Source: Loigolactobacillus iwatensis (GTDB lineage Bacteria; Bacillota; Bacilli; Lactobacillales; Lactobacillaceae). Taken from it: 64,000 bases of DNA. The stretch lies in contig NZ_RHNP01000010.1 in NCBI RefSeq assembly GCF_003950295.1, positions 1-64,000 on the forward strand, read 5' to 3'. Below are positions 44,605-53,316 of this stretch, one piece after another. The number at the start of each line of letters is the position of its first letter. Position 1 is the first letter of the stretch. The notes under the pieces are model-generated. The model was not told the origin of the DNA, made no database searches, and worked only from the letters and a program-made list of their open reading frames with translations. Both the position numbers and the translations under genes were made by a program.

Positions 44605-45252
44605 ATGCATGGTACTTTTCAGCAGTCACCTTTTTCCCGGCGCTACCTCATCGTCAATGAAGTCCTAAATGCAGTAACTCACGGTATTGGCTTTGTTTTA
44701 AGTGTCGTCGGCCTAATCTTTTTATTGATCAAGGCTAACACAATTGGTCAAACAATTGCGTACACAATTTACGGCATTACGCTCATGATCCTTTATCTCA
44801 GTTCGACTTTATTTCATAGTCTAATTTTCACCCGAGCCAAGTCGGTTTTTCAAGTATTTGATCATTGTAGTATCTACTTACTCATCGCCGGATCGTACAC
44901 GCCTTATTGCCTAATCGCGTTACACAACACACTGGGTTACGTCTTATGCGCCGTGATCTGGGCCTTGGCGATATTTGGTGTGATCTTTAAATCCATTGCC
45001 GGAAATAAATTCAACCACTTAACAACCGTCATATACGTGCTAATGGGCTGGGGCTGCCTAGTTGCCATGAAACCACTTTACCAGCACCTAGGCCCAATTG
45101 GCTTCTGGCTACTAGTCGCCGGAGGAGTGGCCTTCACCCTAGGCGCAGTCCTCTATAGCTTCCCCAGAATCAAATTCATCCACGTCATCTGGCACCTATT
45201 TGTTCTACTAGGAACAGGCTTCATGTACTTTTCGATTTTGTTGTTTGTATAA
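44605..45252 (+). CDS. Hemolysin III family membrane protein (YqfA/PAQR)
   Basis: This is a seven-TM protein of the HlyIII/PAQR family. Conserved features are NEVLNAVTHGIGFVLSVVGL (about 17-36), the metal-type motif SSTLFHSL, FDHCSIYLLIAGSYTPYC, and the C-terminal IHVIWHLFVLLGTGFMYFSI with the paired His. ATG 44605, giving 215 aa, is preferred because AATGGAG lies 9 nt upstream; ATG 44590 lacks a good site. The true function is unclear (membrane homeostasis); hemolysis is not implied. The repeat cluster begins 6 nt past the stop. Confidence 0.9.
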   Translation: MHGTFQQSPFSRRYLIVNEVLNAVTHGIGFVLSVVGLIFLLIKANTIGQTIAYTIYGITLMILYLSSTLFHSLIFTRAKSVFQVFDHCSIYLLIAGSYTPYCLIALHNTLGYVLCAVIWALAIFGVIFKSIAGNKFNHLTTVIYVLMGWGCLVAMKPLYQHLGPIGFWLLVAGGVAFTLGAVLYSFPRIKFIHVIWHLFVLLGTGFMYFSILLFV

Positions 45253-45256
45253 AACA

Positions 45257-45371
45257 GAGTGCCTCAAAAGGCGTTCAGCTTCCGAGCATTAGCCTAAATT
45301 GACGAATAATTCATGCAATGAATTATTTGGCGATTGTAGCTAAGCGGAAGAAGCTGCCTTTTTAGGCACGT
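45257..45371. repeat. Modular structured repeat, copy A
   Basis: The terminal stem pairs GTGCCTCAAAAGGC (45259-45272) with GCCTTTTTAGGCAC (45356-45369). A 3-nt bulge (GTT) and a second stem (CAGCTTC with GAAGCTG) follow. Inside is the 52-nt module (45291-45342) with a 9-bp hairpin AATAATTCA/TGAATTATT. It starts 5 nt past the hlyIII-like gene and could also act as its terminator. Confidence 0.75.
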
Positions 45372-45384
45372 TTTAGTCGAGAGA

Positions 45385-45541
45385 GTGTTTGAAAAAGGCG
45401 TCCAGCTTCTGAGCATTACTGACGATGTCGATCGGACTAAGATAAACCGAAGTCCGAGTCGCAGCCTAGATTAGCGAATAATTCGTGAAACGGATTATTT
45501 GATGATCGTAGCTAAGCGGAAGAAGCTGCCTTTTTAGGCAC
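45385..45541. repeat. Modular structured repeat, copy B
   Basis: The left end is GTGTTTGAAAAAGGC, then the GTC bulge and CAGCTTC. The right end is identical to copy A (GCCTTTTTAGGCAC). The 52-nt module is at 45463-45514, with hairpin AATAATTCG/CGGATTATT. Between the left arm and the module is an extra hairpin-rich insert (about 45418-45462). A and B are joined by nearly the same linker (AGTCGAGAGAGTGTTTGAAAA) as B and C. Confidence 0.75.
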
Positions 45542-45556
45542 GTTTCAGTCGAGAGA

Positions 45557-45829
45557 GTGTTTGAAAAAGCGTTCAGATTATGGAGTATAGCCTACTGCTC
45601 CGCAATGGAGGAGAAATATTAGCGAAGAGCGCTAATATTCTTTGATGCTACGGACGTTGACCATTCTTGTGGCAAAAACTAGGGAGCACAGTTATAAAGT
45701 CCATAACTGTGTTTCCTCGACTAAGTTTGTCTCAGTCACCGCAAGAAACATGGCAGCCGGGCGAAAAGACACGCGCAGCGGATCGTTCGACCGGCGTAGC
45801 TATACGCAATAATCTGCTTTTTCAAACAC
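45557..45829. repeat. Modular structured repeat, copy C
   Basis: The terminal stem is a perfect 14 bp (GTGTTTGAAAAAGC with GCTTTTTCAAACAC), then the GTT bulge and an 8-bp second stem (CAGATTAT/ATAATCTG). Inside are a 10-bp hairpin AATATTAGCG/CGCTAATATT and a second module (45644-45754) that is nearly identical to 49498-49608 of copy D, with nested stems including CACAGTTAT/ATAACTGTG and CTTGTGG/CCGCAAG. Confidence 0.75.
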
Positions 45830-45910
45830 GTTTCCGCCAAATTGGCCAGACCCAAGCAAAGCCAGCTTTCAAACACAATTTCATCTAAAAAAGACAATCC
45901 ACAAACACAC

Positions 45911-45956
45911 AAACGCGAAATAGACGACCGATTTCGGCCTCCATTTCGCGTTTTTT
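45911..45956. terminator. Terminator between the repeat cluster and folA
   Basis: AAACGCGAAAT (45911-45921) pairs with ATTTCGCGTTT (45943-45953) and is followed by a T-run on the plus strand. It lies between convergent transcription units. The remainder of 45830-46026 has no gene. Confidence 0.7.
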
Positions 45957-46026
45957 AACGTACTTTTTAAACAACTTTTACATTATTTTTCAATCAACCA
46001 AACTAACCCTACCTTCGCGGCAAGCC

Positions 46027-46521
46027 TTAGCTCTTTCGTTGATAAGTCGCAAACGTATACGGGTACTTGTTGTCCTGATCAACTTTGCCATCAAAATGGT
46101 CGATCATTTCAAAATCCTTCCAATTAAGTTCTGGCATGTACGTATCGCCAGAAAAAGCACCGTCAATGCGCGTAATGTACAGGCGTTGCACAACATCGGC
46201 GAATAAACTGAAAATCTTAGCACCGCCAATAATCATAATTTCTTCATCGTTGTGTAGATCCGCGTAATCTAAAACGGCCTGCTTACTGTGAAGCACCATA
46301 ACGCCATCAGGGACGGCCAGTTCTTTTTTCTGGGTTAACACAATATTAAGTCGATTAGGCAGTGCCTGTTCCATGCCGACAAAAGTTTTGCGTCCCATAA
46401 TGACTGGCTTACCCGTAGTCACATCCTTAAAATGCTTCAAATCGGCAGGTAAATGCCATGGTAAAGCACCCTTTGCGCCAATCAAGTGATTCTTATCTTC
46501 AGCCCACATATAAGCTAACAT
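46027..46521 (-). CDS. folA: Dihydrofolate reductase
   Basis: The enzyme reduces dihydrofolate to tetrahydrofolate with NADPH. Motifs are the N-terminal AYMWAEDKNHLIGAKGALPWHLPADLKHFK (substrate Trp and the Asp in LPADL), GKPVIMGRKTF, and IMIIGGAKIFSLF. The length of 164 aa is typical. GAGGTGAG precedes the ATG. It lies 12 nt after thyA in the ABC-F-thyA-folA operon; coupling with ThyA recycles folate. Confidence 0.96.
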   Translation of the reverse strand: MLAYMWAEDKNHLIGAKGALPWHLPADLKHFKDVTTGKPVIMGRKTFVGMEQALPNRLNIVLTQKKELAVPDGVMVLHSKQAVLDYADLHNDEEIMIIGGAKIFSLFADVVQRLYITRIDGAFSGDTYMPELNWKDFEMIDHFDGKVDQDNKYPYTFATYQRKS

Positions 46522-46533
46522 TTGCTCACCTCA

Positions 46534-47487
46534 TTACACCGCAACTGGCGCCTTAATGGCCGGCTGCGGATCATAGTTCGTTAGCTTAATATCGCTGACA
46601 TCAAAGTCAAAAATACTTTGCTTATCAGGATTTAAGACTAACGTTGGTGCTGGTCGGACTTCCCGCTGCAATTGCTCTTTAATTTGGGTGACGTGATTTT
46701 TGTAAATATGAGCATCACCTAACGTATGAATAAATTCACCAACCTCAAGCCCAGTTTCATGAGCAATTAAGGCCGTTAACAGTGCGTAACTCGCAATATT
46801 AAACGGTACCCCAAGGAAAACATCGCCACTACGTTGGTAAAGCTGACAGCTTAATTTACCATCGTTAACGTAGAACTGAAACATTGTGTGGCATGGTGGC
46901 AAGGCCATATTCGGAATATCTTCCGGATTCCAGGCCGAAACAATCAGGCGTCGGGAATCAGGGGTCTTCTTAATTGCGTCAATAACGTTTTTAAGTTGAT
47001 CAATTGTTGTGCCCTGGCTGGTTTTCCAAGCCCGCCACTGTTTACCGTAAATATTACCCAGCTCGCCGTACTGTTTGGCAAAAGCTTCATCAGCCAAAAT
47101 TCGATCGTCAAACAAATGCATTTGTTCTTGATATTGCTGATTAAATTCAGGATCGCTCAGATGCCGGTGGCCAAAATCCGTCATATCTGAGCCCTGGTAG
47201 TCCTTGCTGTTGACGTAACGCTCAAAGGCCCATTCGTCCCAAATATGATTCTTGTGCTGTAACAAATAACGAATGTTACTGTCGCCCTTAATGAACCAGA
47301 GCAATTCACTTTTAATGAGACCGAAAGGAACCTTTTTAGTTGTTAATAAAGGAAATCCTTGGCTTAGGTCAAAACGCATTTGATAGCCAAAAATACTATA
47401 AGTCCCAGTATTAGTCCGATCGTCCTTATAGTGACCATCTTTCAAGATTTTACGAGCTAGGTTTAAATATTCCTCTTCCAAGTTCAT
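46534..47487 (-). CDS. thyA: Thymidylate synthase ThyA
   Basis: This enzyme methylates dUMP to dTMP with methylenetetrahydrofolate. The catalytic Cys is in [13 protein letters not shown] (about residue 200), and the dUMP-binding Arg/Ser set is in [20 protein letters not shown], with [12 protein letters not shown] near the end. The 317 aa includes the insertion common in lactobacillar ThyA. It starts 9 nt past the ABC-F gene, with AAGGCGG upstream. Confidence 0.97.
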   Translation of the reverse strand: MNLEEEYLNLARKILKDGHYKDDRTNTGTYSIFGYQMRFDLSQGFPLLTTKKVPFGLIKSELLWFIKGDSNIRYLLQHKNHIWDEWAFERYVNSKDYQGSDMTDFGHRHLSDPEFNQQYQEQMHLFDDRILADEAFAKQYGELGNIYGKQWRAWKTSQGTTIDQLKNVIDAIKKTPDSRRLIVSAWNPEDIPNMALPPCHTMFQFYVNDGKLSCQLYQRSGDVFLGVPFNIASYALLTALIAHETGLEVGEFIHTLGDAHIYKNHVTQIKEQLQREVRPAPTLVLNPDKQSIFDFDVSDIKLTNYDPQPAIKAPVAV

Positions 47488-47496
47488 TGCACCGCC

Positions 47497-49380
47497 TTAG
47501 TTTGCGTACTGGCTCAAATAATCCCACCGTTGCATTTTTTCTTCAATCTGTTGATTTAAATCATCCACTGACTGTTGTTGTTCAGCTAACTTACCATAAT
47601 CGGCCCCATTGTTGGCCATTTCTTTTTGAACTTGTTCAAGTTGTTGCTCAAGTCCATCAATCGTAGCCTCAATGGTTGCCCACTCTTTCTTTTCATTATA
47701 AGTTAATTTAACTTTTTTTGCCTGTTCCGTGCTTTGTGTTTTTTGGACTGGAGCTGCCTTTGGTGCAGTTTGCTTTGGTTTAGCGGCTTCTTTTAAGTAA
47801 TCCGATAGCTGGCCGGTGAAACGTTCAATCTTGCCACTGCCATCAAAGATCAACAATTCATCCGCAACGTGATCAAGAAAATAACGATCATGTGAAACCG
47901 TGATAACAGCACCATTGAAAGTTTTTAGATAATTTTCAAGCACCGTCAAAGTGCCAATATCAAGGTTATTCGTTGGTTCATCGAGTAATAAAACGTTCGG
48001 TTGCGTCATTAAAATTTTCAGTAAATACAGGCGACGTTTTTCACCACCAGATAGCTTGCGAATCAGTGTGCCGTGCATAAATCGTGGGAAAAGAAACTGT
48101 TCCAATAATTGCGTCACACTCACCGTATCGCCATTTTTGTTAACGACTTGTTCACCGACTTCTTGCAGATAAGTGATTAAGCGTTTATCTGGGTCCATTG
48201 GTTCCGTAATCTGCGTATAAAAACCAATTTTGACCGTTTCACCGAGAATCAAGGTGCCACTAGTTAAAGGTAACTTGCCCGTCAAAGCGTTGAGGAAGGT
48301 TGTCTTACCGGCACCATTTTCACCGGTAATTCCCAAGCGAGCGCCACCTTGAATCATGAGGTCGAAATTTTTCATAATCACGTGATCGTGAAAAGTCAGA
48401 CTTGCATCCTTAAGTTGCAACACCTTTTTGCCCAAACGTTGCTGGCCCAAGTTGATATCAACATCATCTTGGCTATTCGTGCCGCCACTGACGGATTCCT
48501 TCAGGTCATTAAAACGATTAATGCGGGCCTGCTGTTTCGTAGAACGTGCCTTGGCGCCGGCGTGCATCCAGTCTAATTCTTTTTTATAAAGTTTCTTCTG
48601 CTTAGCGGCTTGTTCGCTTTCAGTCGCATCCCGCTTCACTTTTTGCCCTAAGTAGCTTTCGTAGTTGCCGGTATATGCCTCCAGTTTGCCAAAAGAAAGC
48701 TCATAAATCTGATTAGTCACCCGATCAAGAAAATAACGATCATGGGTTACGACCAGCAAAGCACCCTTGTAGCTACTTAAATAAGACTCCAACCAGGCAA
48801 TTGACTCAAAGTCCAAATGATTGGTAGGTTCGTCAAGGATTAATAGATCAGGCGCCTCAATCAACACTTGCGCCAAACCGACCCGCTTTTTTTGCCCACC
48901 GGATAGCGTCCCAATCTTCTGATTGAGATCGGTAATCTTCAGCTGATTTAAAATTGATTTGATTTGCGTATCCGCCGTCCAAGCATCATCACGGTTCATC
49001 GCCTGCTCAGCCTTAGTGTAACGGTCCTGCACTTTTTCGTTAGTGGCCTGTTCCCCTAACTGCTGCAAGGCACTTTCGTATTCTTGAATCGTTTTAAAAA
49101 TCGGGTTATCCCCGGCAAAAACGGCGGCCATGATTGACAACTCATCATTTAATTGTGGTATCTGTTGCAAATAACTAATTCGGTACTGTTTCGGCGTCAC
49201 CACCGACCCCGCATCATAGCTGTCTAAACCAGTAATTGCGTTCAGTAAAGTGGTTTTCCCCGTTCCGTTAGTTCCAATTAAACCGATACGGTCGCCTTCC
49301 TTAATCATAAATGAAATATGATCAAACAGCGTTTTTTCACCGTAAATTTTGGTCAGATCTTCTACTGCTAAAGTTTGCAT
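47497..49380 (-). CDS. ABC-F family ATPase (Uup/YfmR type)
   Basis: Soluble tandem ATP-binding cassettes without TM domains act on the ribosome to relieve stalled or structured translation. Walker A motifs are GLIGTNGTGKTTLLNAI (about 36) and GITGENGAGKTTFLNAL (about 348). Signature LSGGQKKRVGLA and LSGGEKRRLYLL, with Walker B ILDEPTNHLDF and LLDEPTNNLDI, complete the set. An inter-domain linker and a C-terminal coiled-coil (about 555-627) place it with Uup/YfmR rather than EttA. Not a clear antibiotic-resistance type. It heads the thyA-folA operon. Confidence 0.92.
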   Translation of the reverse strand: MQTLAVEDLTKIYGEKTLFDHISFMIKEGDRIGLIGTNGTGKTTLLNAITGLDSYDAGSVVTPKQYRISYLQQIPQLNDELSIMAAVFAGDNPIFKTIQEYESALQQLGEQATNEKVQDRYTKAEQAMNRDDAWTADTQIKSILNQLKITDLNQKIGTLSGGQKKRVGLAQVLIEAPDLLILDEPTNHLDFESIAWLESYLSSYKGALLVVTHDRYFLDRVTNQIYELSFGKLEAYTGNYESYLGQKVKRDATESEQAAKQKKLYKKELDWMHAGAKARSTKQQARINRFNDLKESVSGGTNSQDDVDINLGQQRLGKKVLQLKDASLTFHDHVIMKNFDLMIQGGARLGITGENGAGKTTFLNALTGKLPLTSGTLILGETVKIGFYTQITEPMDPDKRLITYLQEVGEQVVNKNGDTVSVTQLLEQFLFPRFMHGTLIRKLSGGEKRRLYLLKILMTQPNVLLLDEPTNNLDIGTLTVLENYLKTFNGAVITVSHDRYFLDHVADELLIFDGSGKIERFTGQLSDYLKEAAKPKQTAPKAAPVQKTQSTEQAKKVKLTYNEKKEWATIEATIDGLEQQLEQVQKEMANNGADYGKLAEQQQSVDDLNQQIEEKMQRWDYLSQYAN

Positions 49381-49429
49381 ACGTTATCTCCCCAACTATA
49401 TTCACAGTCCATCATACTATAAAAACAGA

Positions 49430-49801
49430 GTGTTTGGAAAAGCGTTCAGGTTCTACTCCCCAATTGATGATTATTAGCCTAGACCACTAATAATCTTGAT
49501 GCTACGAACGATGGCCATTCTTGTGGCAAAAGCTAAGGAACACAGTTATAAAGTCCATAACTGTGTTTCCTCGACTAGGTTCGTCTCGGTCACCGCAAGA
49601 AACATGGCTCTGAGGATTGGCCTAAACAGACGAATCACCTTTGAAAAAGGTGATTTGGCTGTTGTAGCCACTATTCCGCAATTGATGATTATTAGCTTTA
49701 GTACGCTAATAATCCTGATGCTCCATCCGTTGTCCATTCAACTAAGGCAAAGAACGCCAAGTTGAAACATGGCAACCGCAGGAACCTGCTTTTCCAAACA
49801 C
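49430..49801. repeat. Modular structured repeat, copy D (composite)
   Basis: The terminal stem is a perfect 14 bp (GTGTTTGGAAAAGC with GCTTTTCCAAACAC), then GTT and CAGGTTC/GAACCTG. Inside are, in order, a GATTATTAG/CTAATAATC-type hairpin, the second module (49498-49608), the 52-nt module (49619-49670) with hairpin AATCACCTT/AAGGTGATT, another GATTATTAGC/GCTAATAATC hairpin, and a shorter relative of the second module. It lies upstream of the minus-strand ABC-F gene. Confidence 0.75.
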
Positions 49802-49811
49802 GTTTAGCCTA

Positions 49812-49919
49812 TCTAAAAAGGCGGCAAGATTCCTGTGGGTAGCCTAAATTAACGAATAATTCACGCAGTGGATTATTTGGCGATTGTAGCTAGGCACAGG
49901 AATCTGCCTTTTTAGACAC
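49812..49919. repeat. Modular structured repeat, copy E
   Basis: TCTAAAAAGGC pairs with GCCTTTTTAGA, then AGATTCCTGTG with CACAGGAATCT (11 bp perfect). The 52-nt module is at 49841-49892 with hairpin AATAATTCA/TGGATTATT. It is directly adjacent to copy D. Confidence 0.75.
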
Positions 49920-50034
49920 GTTTTCGCCAATTAAACGGCTATCAGTAATAGCATTTAACCGTTGTAACCACGCTCTTCAACTACATTCCAGTCACAGCAG
50001 ACTATTTGCAAAAAAATTAACCAATGATAAAAAT

Positions 50035-50064
50035 AAAACAGCAGTTAACGCAATCTGCTGTTTT
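50035..50064 (-). terminator. Terminator of dapB-cca
   Basis: AAAACAGCAG pairs with CTGCTGTTTT around a 10-nt loop, 86 nt past the cca stop, with a T-run on the minus strand. The stretch 49920-50149 holds nothing else clear apart from a lone repeat-type right end near 50140. Confidence 0.75.
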
Positions 50065-50149
50065 ACCCATCTAAACAATCAATTTTAACACCTTTACTCA
50101 ACTAAATTGGTTAAAAAATCACTAATTAAGGTTATTTTCCAAACACGCC

Positions 50150-51358
50150 TTAGTTTAGAAGTTCTTTTGCCGCCGCCAATAAGCTAGCTTCATCATTAGC
50201 TAACTGGTTTTCCACCACTTGCCGTTCCAGTTTGGCCAAGATATCGCCTAATAAAGGCCCTGGTTTAACCCCAGCCTGTTGAATTAAATTAGCGCCGTTA
50301 ACTGCTAGTTCGTGCTTGTCGTGAATTGCTAAGGACGAATAGGCCGTCGTCAACGTTGCCGGAGTCTGGCCGGCACCCAGCAAAGTGGCAACTTCATTAA
50401 CGGACAATAAATTGTCGCGACCAGCAGCATATAAATCCCAGTTAGTTATGTGATCGGCCAAAAATTTTGCCAGCAAAGTGACGTTGTTGCCGACGTTGTT
50501 CACTAACTCATTGGACGATTTCCACTGCTTTAATAGCTGTCGCGTTGCAGTTGTGTCCAAGCCTAATTCATAGGCAATCAGTAGCCAGACACTCTTTTCA
50601 CGGACTAGGCGCCTATCCGGTAAGTCGGCAATTCGTAACAGATTGGCGCCAGCGGAACGAAAACCGGGGCATTTTTGGTAGAGGTCAGTTTCAACAAAAG
50701 TTTTCAAACCAGCCGCTCGATTTTGGCCTAATAATAGTTTGACAAATTCTTCGTGAATTCGTTCCACTGCAATCTTGGCTAGCAAGTCATGTTCTTTAGC
50801 GATTGCCGCTTCAGTCAAAGGCTCAAGCTCAAAATTTAACTGACTTTGAAAACGCACTGCGCGCATCATGCGTAAGGCGTCTTCATGAAAACGTTCCTCA
50901 GGAATACCGACTGCCCGAATCAGACCGTGTTTTAAATCAGTCAAGCCATCAAATAAATCAATGATCGTGCCATCGTGGCGCAAAGCTAAGGCGTTAATCG
51001 TGAAATCCCGGCGTTTTAAATCTTCATCTAAGGAACGGACAAAGGTAACGTGATCAGGCCGGCGAAAATCCTGGTAAGTGGATTCCGTGCGAAAGGTTGT
51101 CACCTCATAGGCAGTCTCCTTTTCCATCACTGTGACCGTGCCGTGCTGAATGCCCGTGTCAATCGTTCGTCGGAAAATAGCCTTCACTTCGGCTGGGTAG
51201 GCGCTGGTGGCAATATCAACATCGTGAATTTTTTTATTACCTAAAATGGCGTCACGAACACTACCGCCAACGAAATAAGCCGCATAACCGGCCTGTTCAA
51301 TTGCCTGAATAATCGGTATTGCTTGGGTGAATTCTTCGGGAATGGTGCTTAATTTCAT
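50150..51358 (-). CDS. cca: CCA tRNA nucleotidyltransferase
   Basis: The enzyme adds or repairs the 3' CCA of tRNAs. The class II nucleotidyltransferase motif is [28 protein letters not shown] (about 29-56, with the DVD carboxylates), followed by [11 protein letters not shown] and the RNA-binding motif [18 protein letters not shown]. The 402-aa length is normal. Its ATG overlaps the dapB stop by 4 nt (ATGA), so it is coupled to dapB, a conserved lactobacillar pair. Confidence 0.96.
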   Translation of the reverse strand: MKLSTIPEEFTQAIPIIQAIEQAGYAAYFVGGSVRDAILGNKKIHDVDIATSAYPAEVKAIFRRTIDTGIQHGTVTVMEKETAYEVTTFRTESTYQDFRRPDHVTFVRSLDEDLKRRDFTINALALRHDGTIIDLFDGLTDLKHGLIRAVGIPEERFHEDALRMMRAVRFQSQLNFELEPLTEAAIAKEHDLLAKIAVERIHEEFVKLLLGQNRAAGLKTFVETDLYQKCPGFRSAGANLLRIADLPDRRLVREKSVWLLIAYELGLDTTATRQLLKQWKSSNELVNNVGNNVTLLAKFLADHITNWDLYAAGRDNLLSVNEVATLLGAGQTPATLTTAYSSLAIHDKHELAVNGANLIQQAGVKPGPLLGDILAKLERQVVENQLANDEASLLAAAKELLN

Positions 51359-52143
51359 AGTAGATACTCTAATCCATCAAATAATTCGTGGTGGTCAGTT
51401 ACCTTACGACAAGCTAACGCAACGCCAGTCATGAAGGAGGCACGATCATAGGTGTCCTGACGAATCGTCAACCCTTCGCCAACAGCACCAAACTGAACCT
51501 GTTGGTGGGCAATCAAACCAGGAAGGCGAACACTGTGAATGCGCATGCCGTGGTAGTTAGCACCCCGCGCACCAGGTAAGGATTCAGTTTCATCGGGATT
51601 ACCTTGTGGCTTGTCGCCCCGCTCTTTTTGCATCATTTCAGCCGTCTTTAAAGCCGTGCCACTTGGGGCATCTAATTTATTATCGTGGTGCATTTCAATA
51701 ATTTCAACATCCGGGAAGTATTTGGCCGCCTGCTTAGCAAACTGCATCATTAAAACGGCACTTAAGCCAAAGTTAGGTGCGATTAAGCCACCAACTTGAC
51801 GCTTTTTGGCAATTGCCTGTAACTGTTTAATATCGTCATCGGTGAAGCCAGTCGTGCCCACAACTGGTGAAATGTCGTGTTCAAGGGCAAACTTAGTGTT
51901 TTTAACGGCGGCTGCGGGAACAGTGAAATCAATCCAAATCTCGGGTTTAACGCTAAGAATAGCCTCGCGTTCAGTGAAAACTGGCACGTCAACGTTATTA
52001 AAAGTGGCATCCCCAGCGAGACTTTTCTCCGTTGCTCGTGGATCATAAACCCCAACTAAGTCAAAATCTTCATTATCTAAAACCATCTTTGCTGCGGTAG
52101 AGCCCATGCGCCCTTTAAAACCAGCGACAACAATTTTCTTCAA
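51355..52143 (-). CDS. dapB: 4-hydroxy-tetrahydrodipicolinate reductase
   Basis: An NAD(P)H enzyme of lysine/diaminopimelate synthesis. The cofactor motif is [17 protein letters not shown] and the catalytic region [25 protein letters not shown] (about 146-170). TTG 52143, giving 262 aa, is preferred over TTG 52164 because AAAGGGTGAT lies just upstream. It is translationally coupled to cca. No other dap gene is in the window. Confidence 0.94.
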   Translation of the reverse strand: MKKIVVAGFKGRMGSTAAKMVLDNEDFDLVGVYDPRATEKSLAGDATFNNVDVPVFTEREAILSVKPEIWIDFTVPAAAVKNTKFALEHDISPVVGTTGFTDDDIKQLQAIAKKRQVGGLIAPNFGLSAVLMMQFAKQAAKYFPDVEIIEMHHDNKLDAPSGTALKTAEMMQKERGDKPQGNPDETESLPGARGANYHGMRIHSVRLPGLIAHQQVQFGAVGEGLTIRQDTYDRASFMTGVALACRKVTDHHELFDGLEYLL

Positions 52144-52261
52144 ACCGATCACCCTTTTCTTCAAGATACTTCTATAGTAACAAAATTTACTTTCTAATAA
52201 AACGGGTAAAGTTAGCTTAATTCGGTATAATGCAACTGAGGGCTACTTTGGAGGCGGTTAT

Positions 52262-53140
52262 TTGGAAAATACACGGATTAGACTACAAGACTTATTGCTC
52301 ATCACTTTAGGCTGTGCACTCTACGCACTAGGCCTCGTCAGCATTAACATTGCCAGTCACTTGGCCGAGGGCGGCATTACCGGGATCACTTTGATTTTGC
52401 GTTACTGGTTCCAAATTAATCCCGCTTACTCAAGCCTGGTGCTTAACATTCCGTTAATTTTTATCGGCTATAAATATTTAGGTCGCCACGCTTTAATTCT
52501 AACGATTTACGGAACCGTCATGTTATCCGTCTTCTTGTGGATTTGGCAACGACTACCCGTTCAACTCAACTTGCACCACGACCTCTTCATTGCTGGTGTC
52601 ATGGCAGGGCTTTGCGGCGGTTTCGGCAGCGGCTTAATCTACCGTTCCGGCGGCACAACTGGTGGCAGTGACGTCATTGCTAAAATTATTGAACGTAACC
52701 GCGGCGTTTCCATGGGCCGCACAATGCTGATCTTTGACACCGTTGTTTTGCTACTATCCTTAAGTTACCTGGATATTCGCCACATGATGTACACGCTACT
52801 GGCCTCATTCATTTTCTCCCAAGTCGTTGATTTCACTCAACAAGGAGCGTACGCGGCCAAAGGTGTCCTAATCATCAGTGAAAATTATCAAGCAATCTCC
52901 AGCGATCTGATGGAACAACTTGAACGCGGCGTCAGCTTCCTCAATGGCACTGGCGGCTTCCAAAATCAACAAAAACAAATCATTTATTGCGTGGTCGCAC
53001 CAAACGAAATCGCCGCCGTCAACGAATTATTGCCTATCGTGATCCGCAGGCCTTCGTGTCGATTATCAACGTTCACGAGGCAATTGGGGAGGGCTTTACT
53101 TATAAACGCAAGGGACGATCGTTTTTTTAGGGATGGTTGA
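52262..53140 (+). pseudogene. YitT family membrane protein, frameshifted near the C-terminus
   Basis: The N-terminal part has several TM helices and the YitT pattern (SHLAEGGITGITLILRYWFQINPAYSSLVLNIPL, and GLIYRSGGTTGGSDVIAKIIERNRGVSMG). The DUF2179 domain starts normally (GVLIISENYQAISSDLMEQLERGVSFLNGTGGF...IYCVVAPNEIAAV) but after NELL the frame goes out of register. In the -1 frame the expected ending is present (AFVSIINVHEAIGEGFTYKR), with its stop at 53128-53130. A one-base loss lies around 53025-53040. Start TTG 52262 follows GGAGG. It is either a true lesion or a sequencing error. Confidence 0.85.
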
Positions 53141-53148
53141 GAAAGTAT

Positions 53149-53225
53149 GCTTGAAAAAACAATGTCTTACGCTATTTTAAATACGTTTATACTAAATTTG
53201 GTCAATAGGCATAATTTTCAAAAGC
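53149..53225. repeat. Decayed hairpin repeat downstream of yitT
   Basis: GCTTGAAAAAACAATG (53149-53164) is partly complementary to CATAATTTTCAAAAGC (53210-53225). The ends resemble the modular repeat family (TTGAAAA...TTTTCAA). Pairing is imperfect. Confidence 0.35.
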
Positions 53226-53257
53226 GTCCAGACCCAAAATGTGTTGCAATCAAAAAC

Positions 53258-53292
53258 TGAGCAGCATGTCCGCAAATTAGACATGCCGCTCA
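53258..53292 (-). terminator. Terminator of the secreted flavoprotein gene
   Basis: TGAGCAGCATGTC pairs with GACATGCCGCTCA with one mismatch, and A/T runs flank it. It lies 24 nt past the stop at 53317. Confidence 0.85.
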
Positions 53293-53316
53293 TTTTTTAG
53301 TTGATAACGTCATTAA

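Noticed and set aside
45667-45888. 73-aa frame inside repeat copy C
   Set aside because: It lies within the structured module, shares its sequence with a different frame context in copy D, and has no ribosome binding site or family.
49496-49765. 89-aa frame inside repeat copy D
   Set aside because: Same reason as copy C; the translated sequence follows the repeat structure and not a protein family.
45257-49919. CRISPR array
   Set aside because: Repeats are few, long, of unequal length and internally palindromic, without regular spacers, and no cas genes are present.
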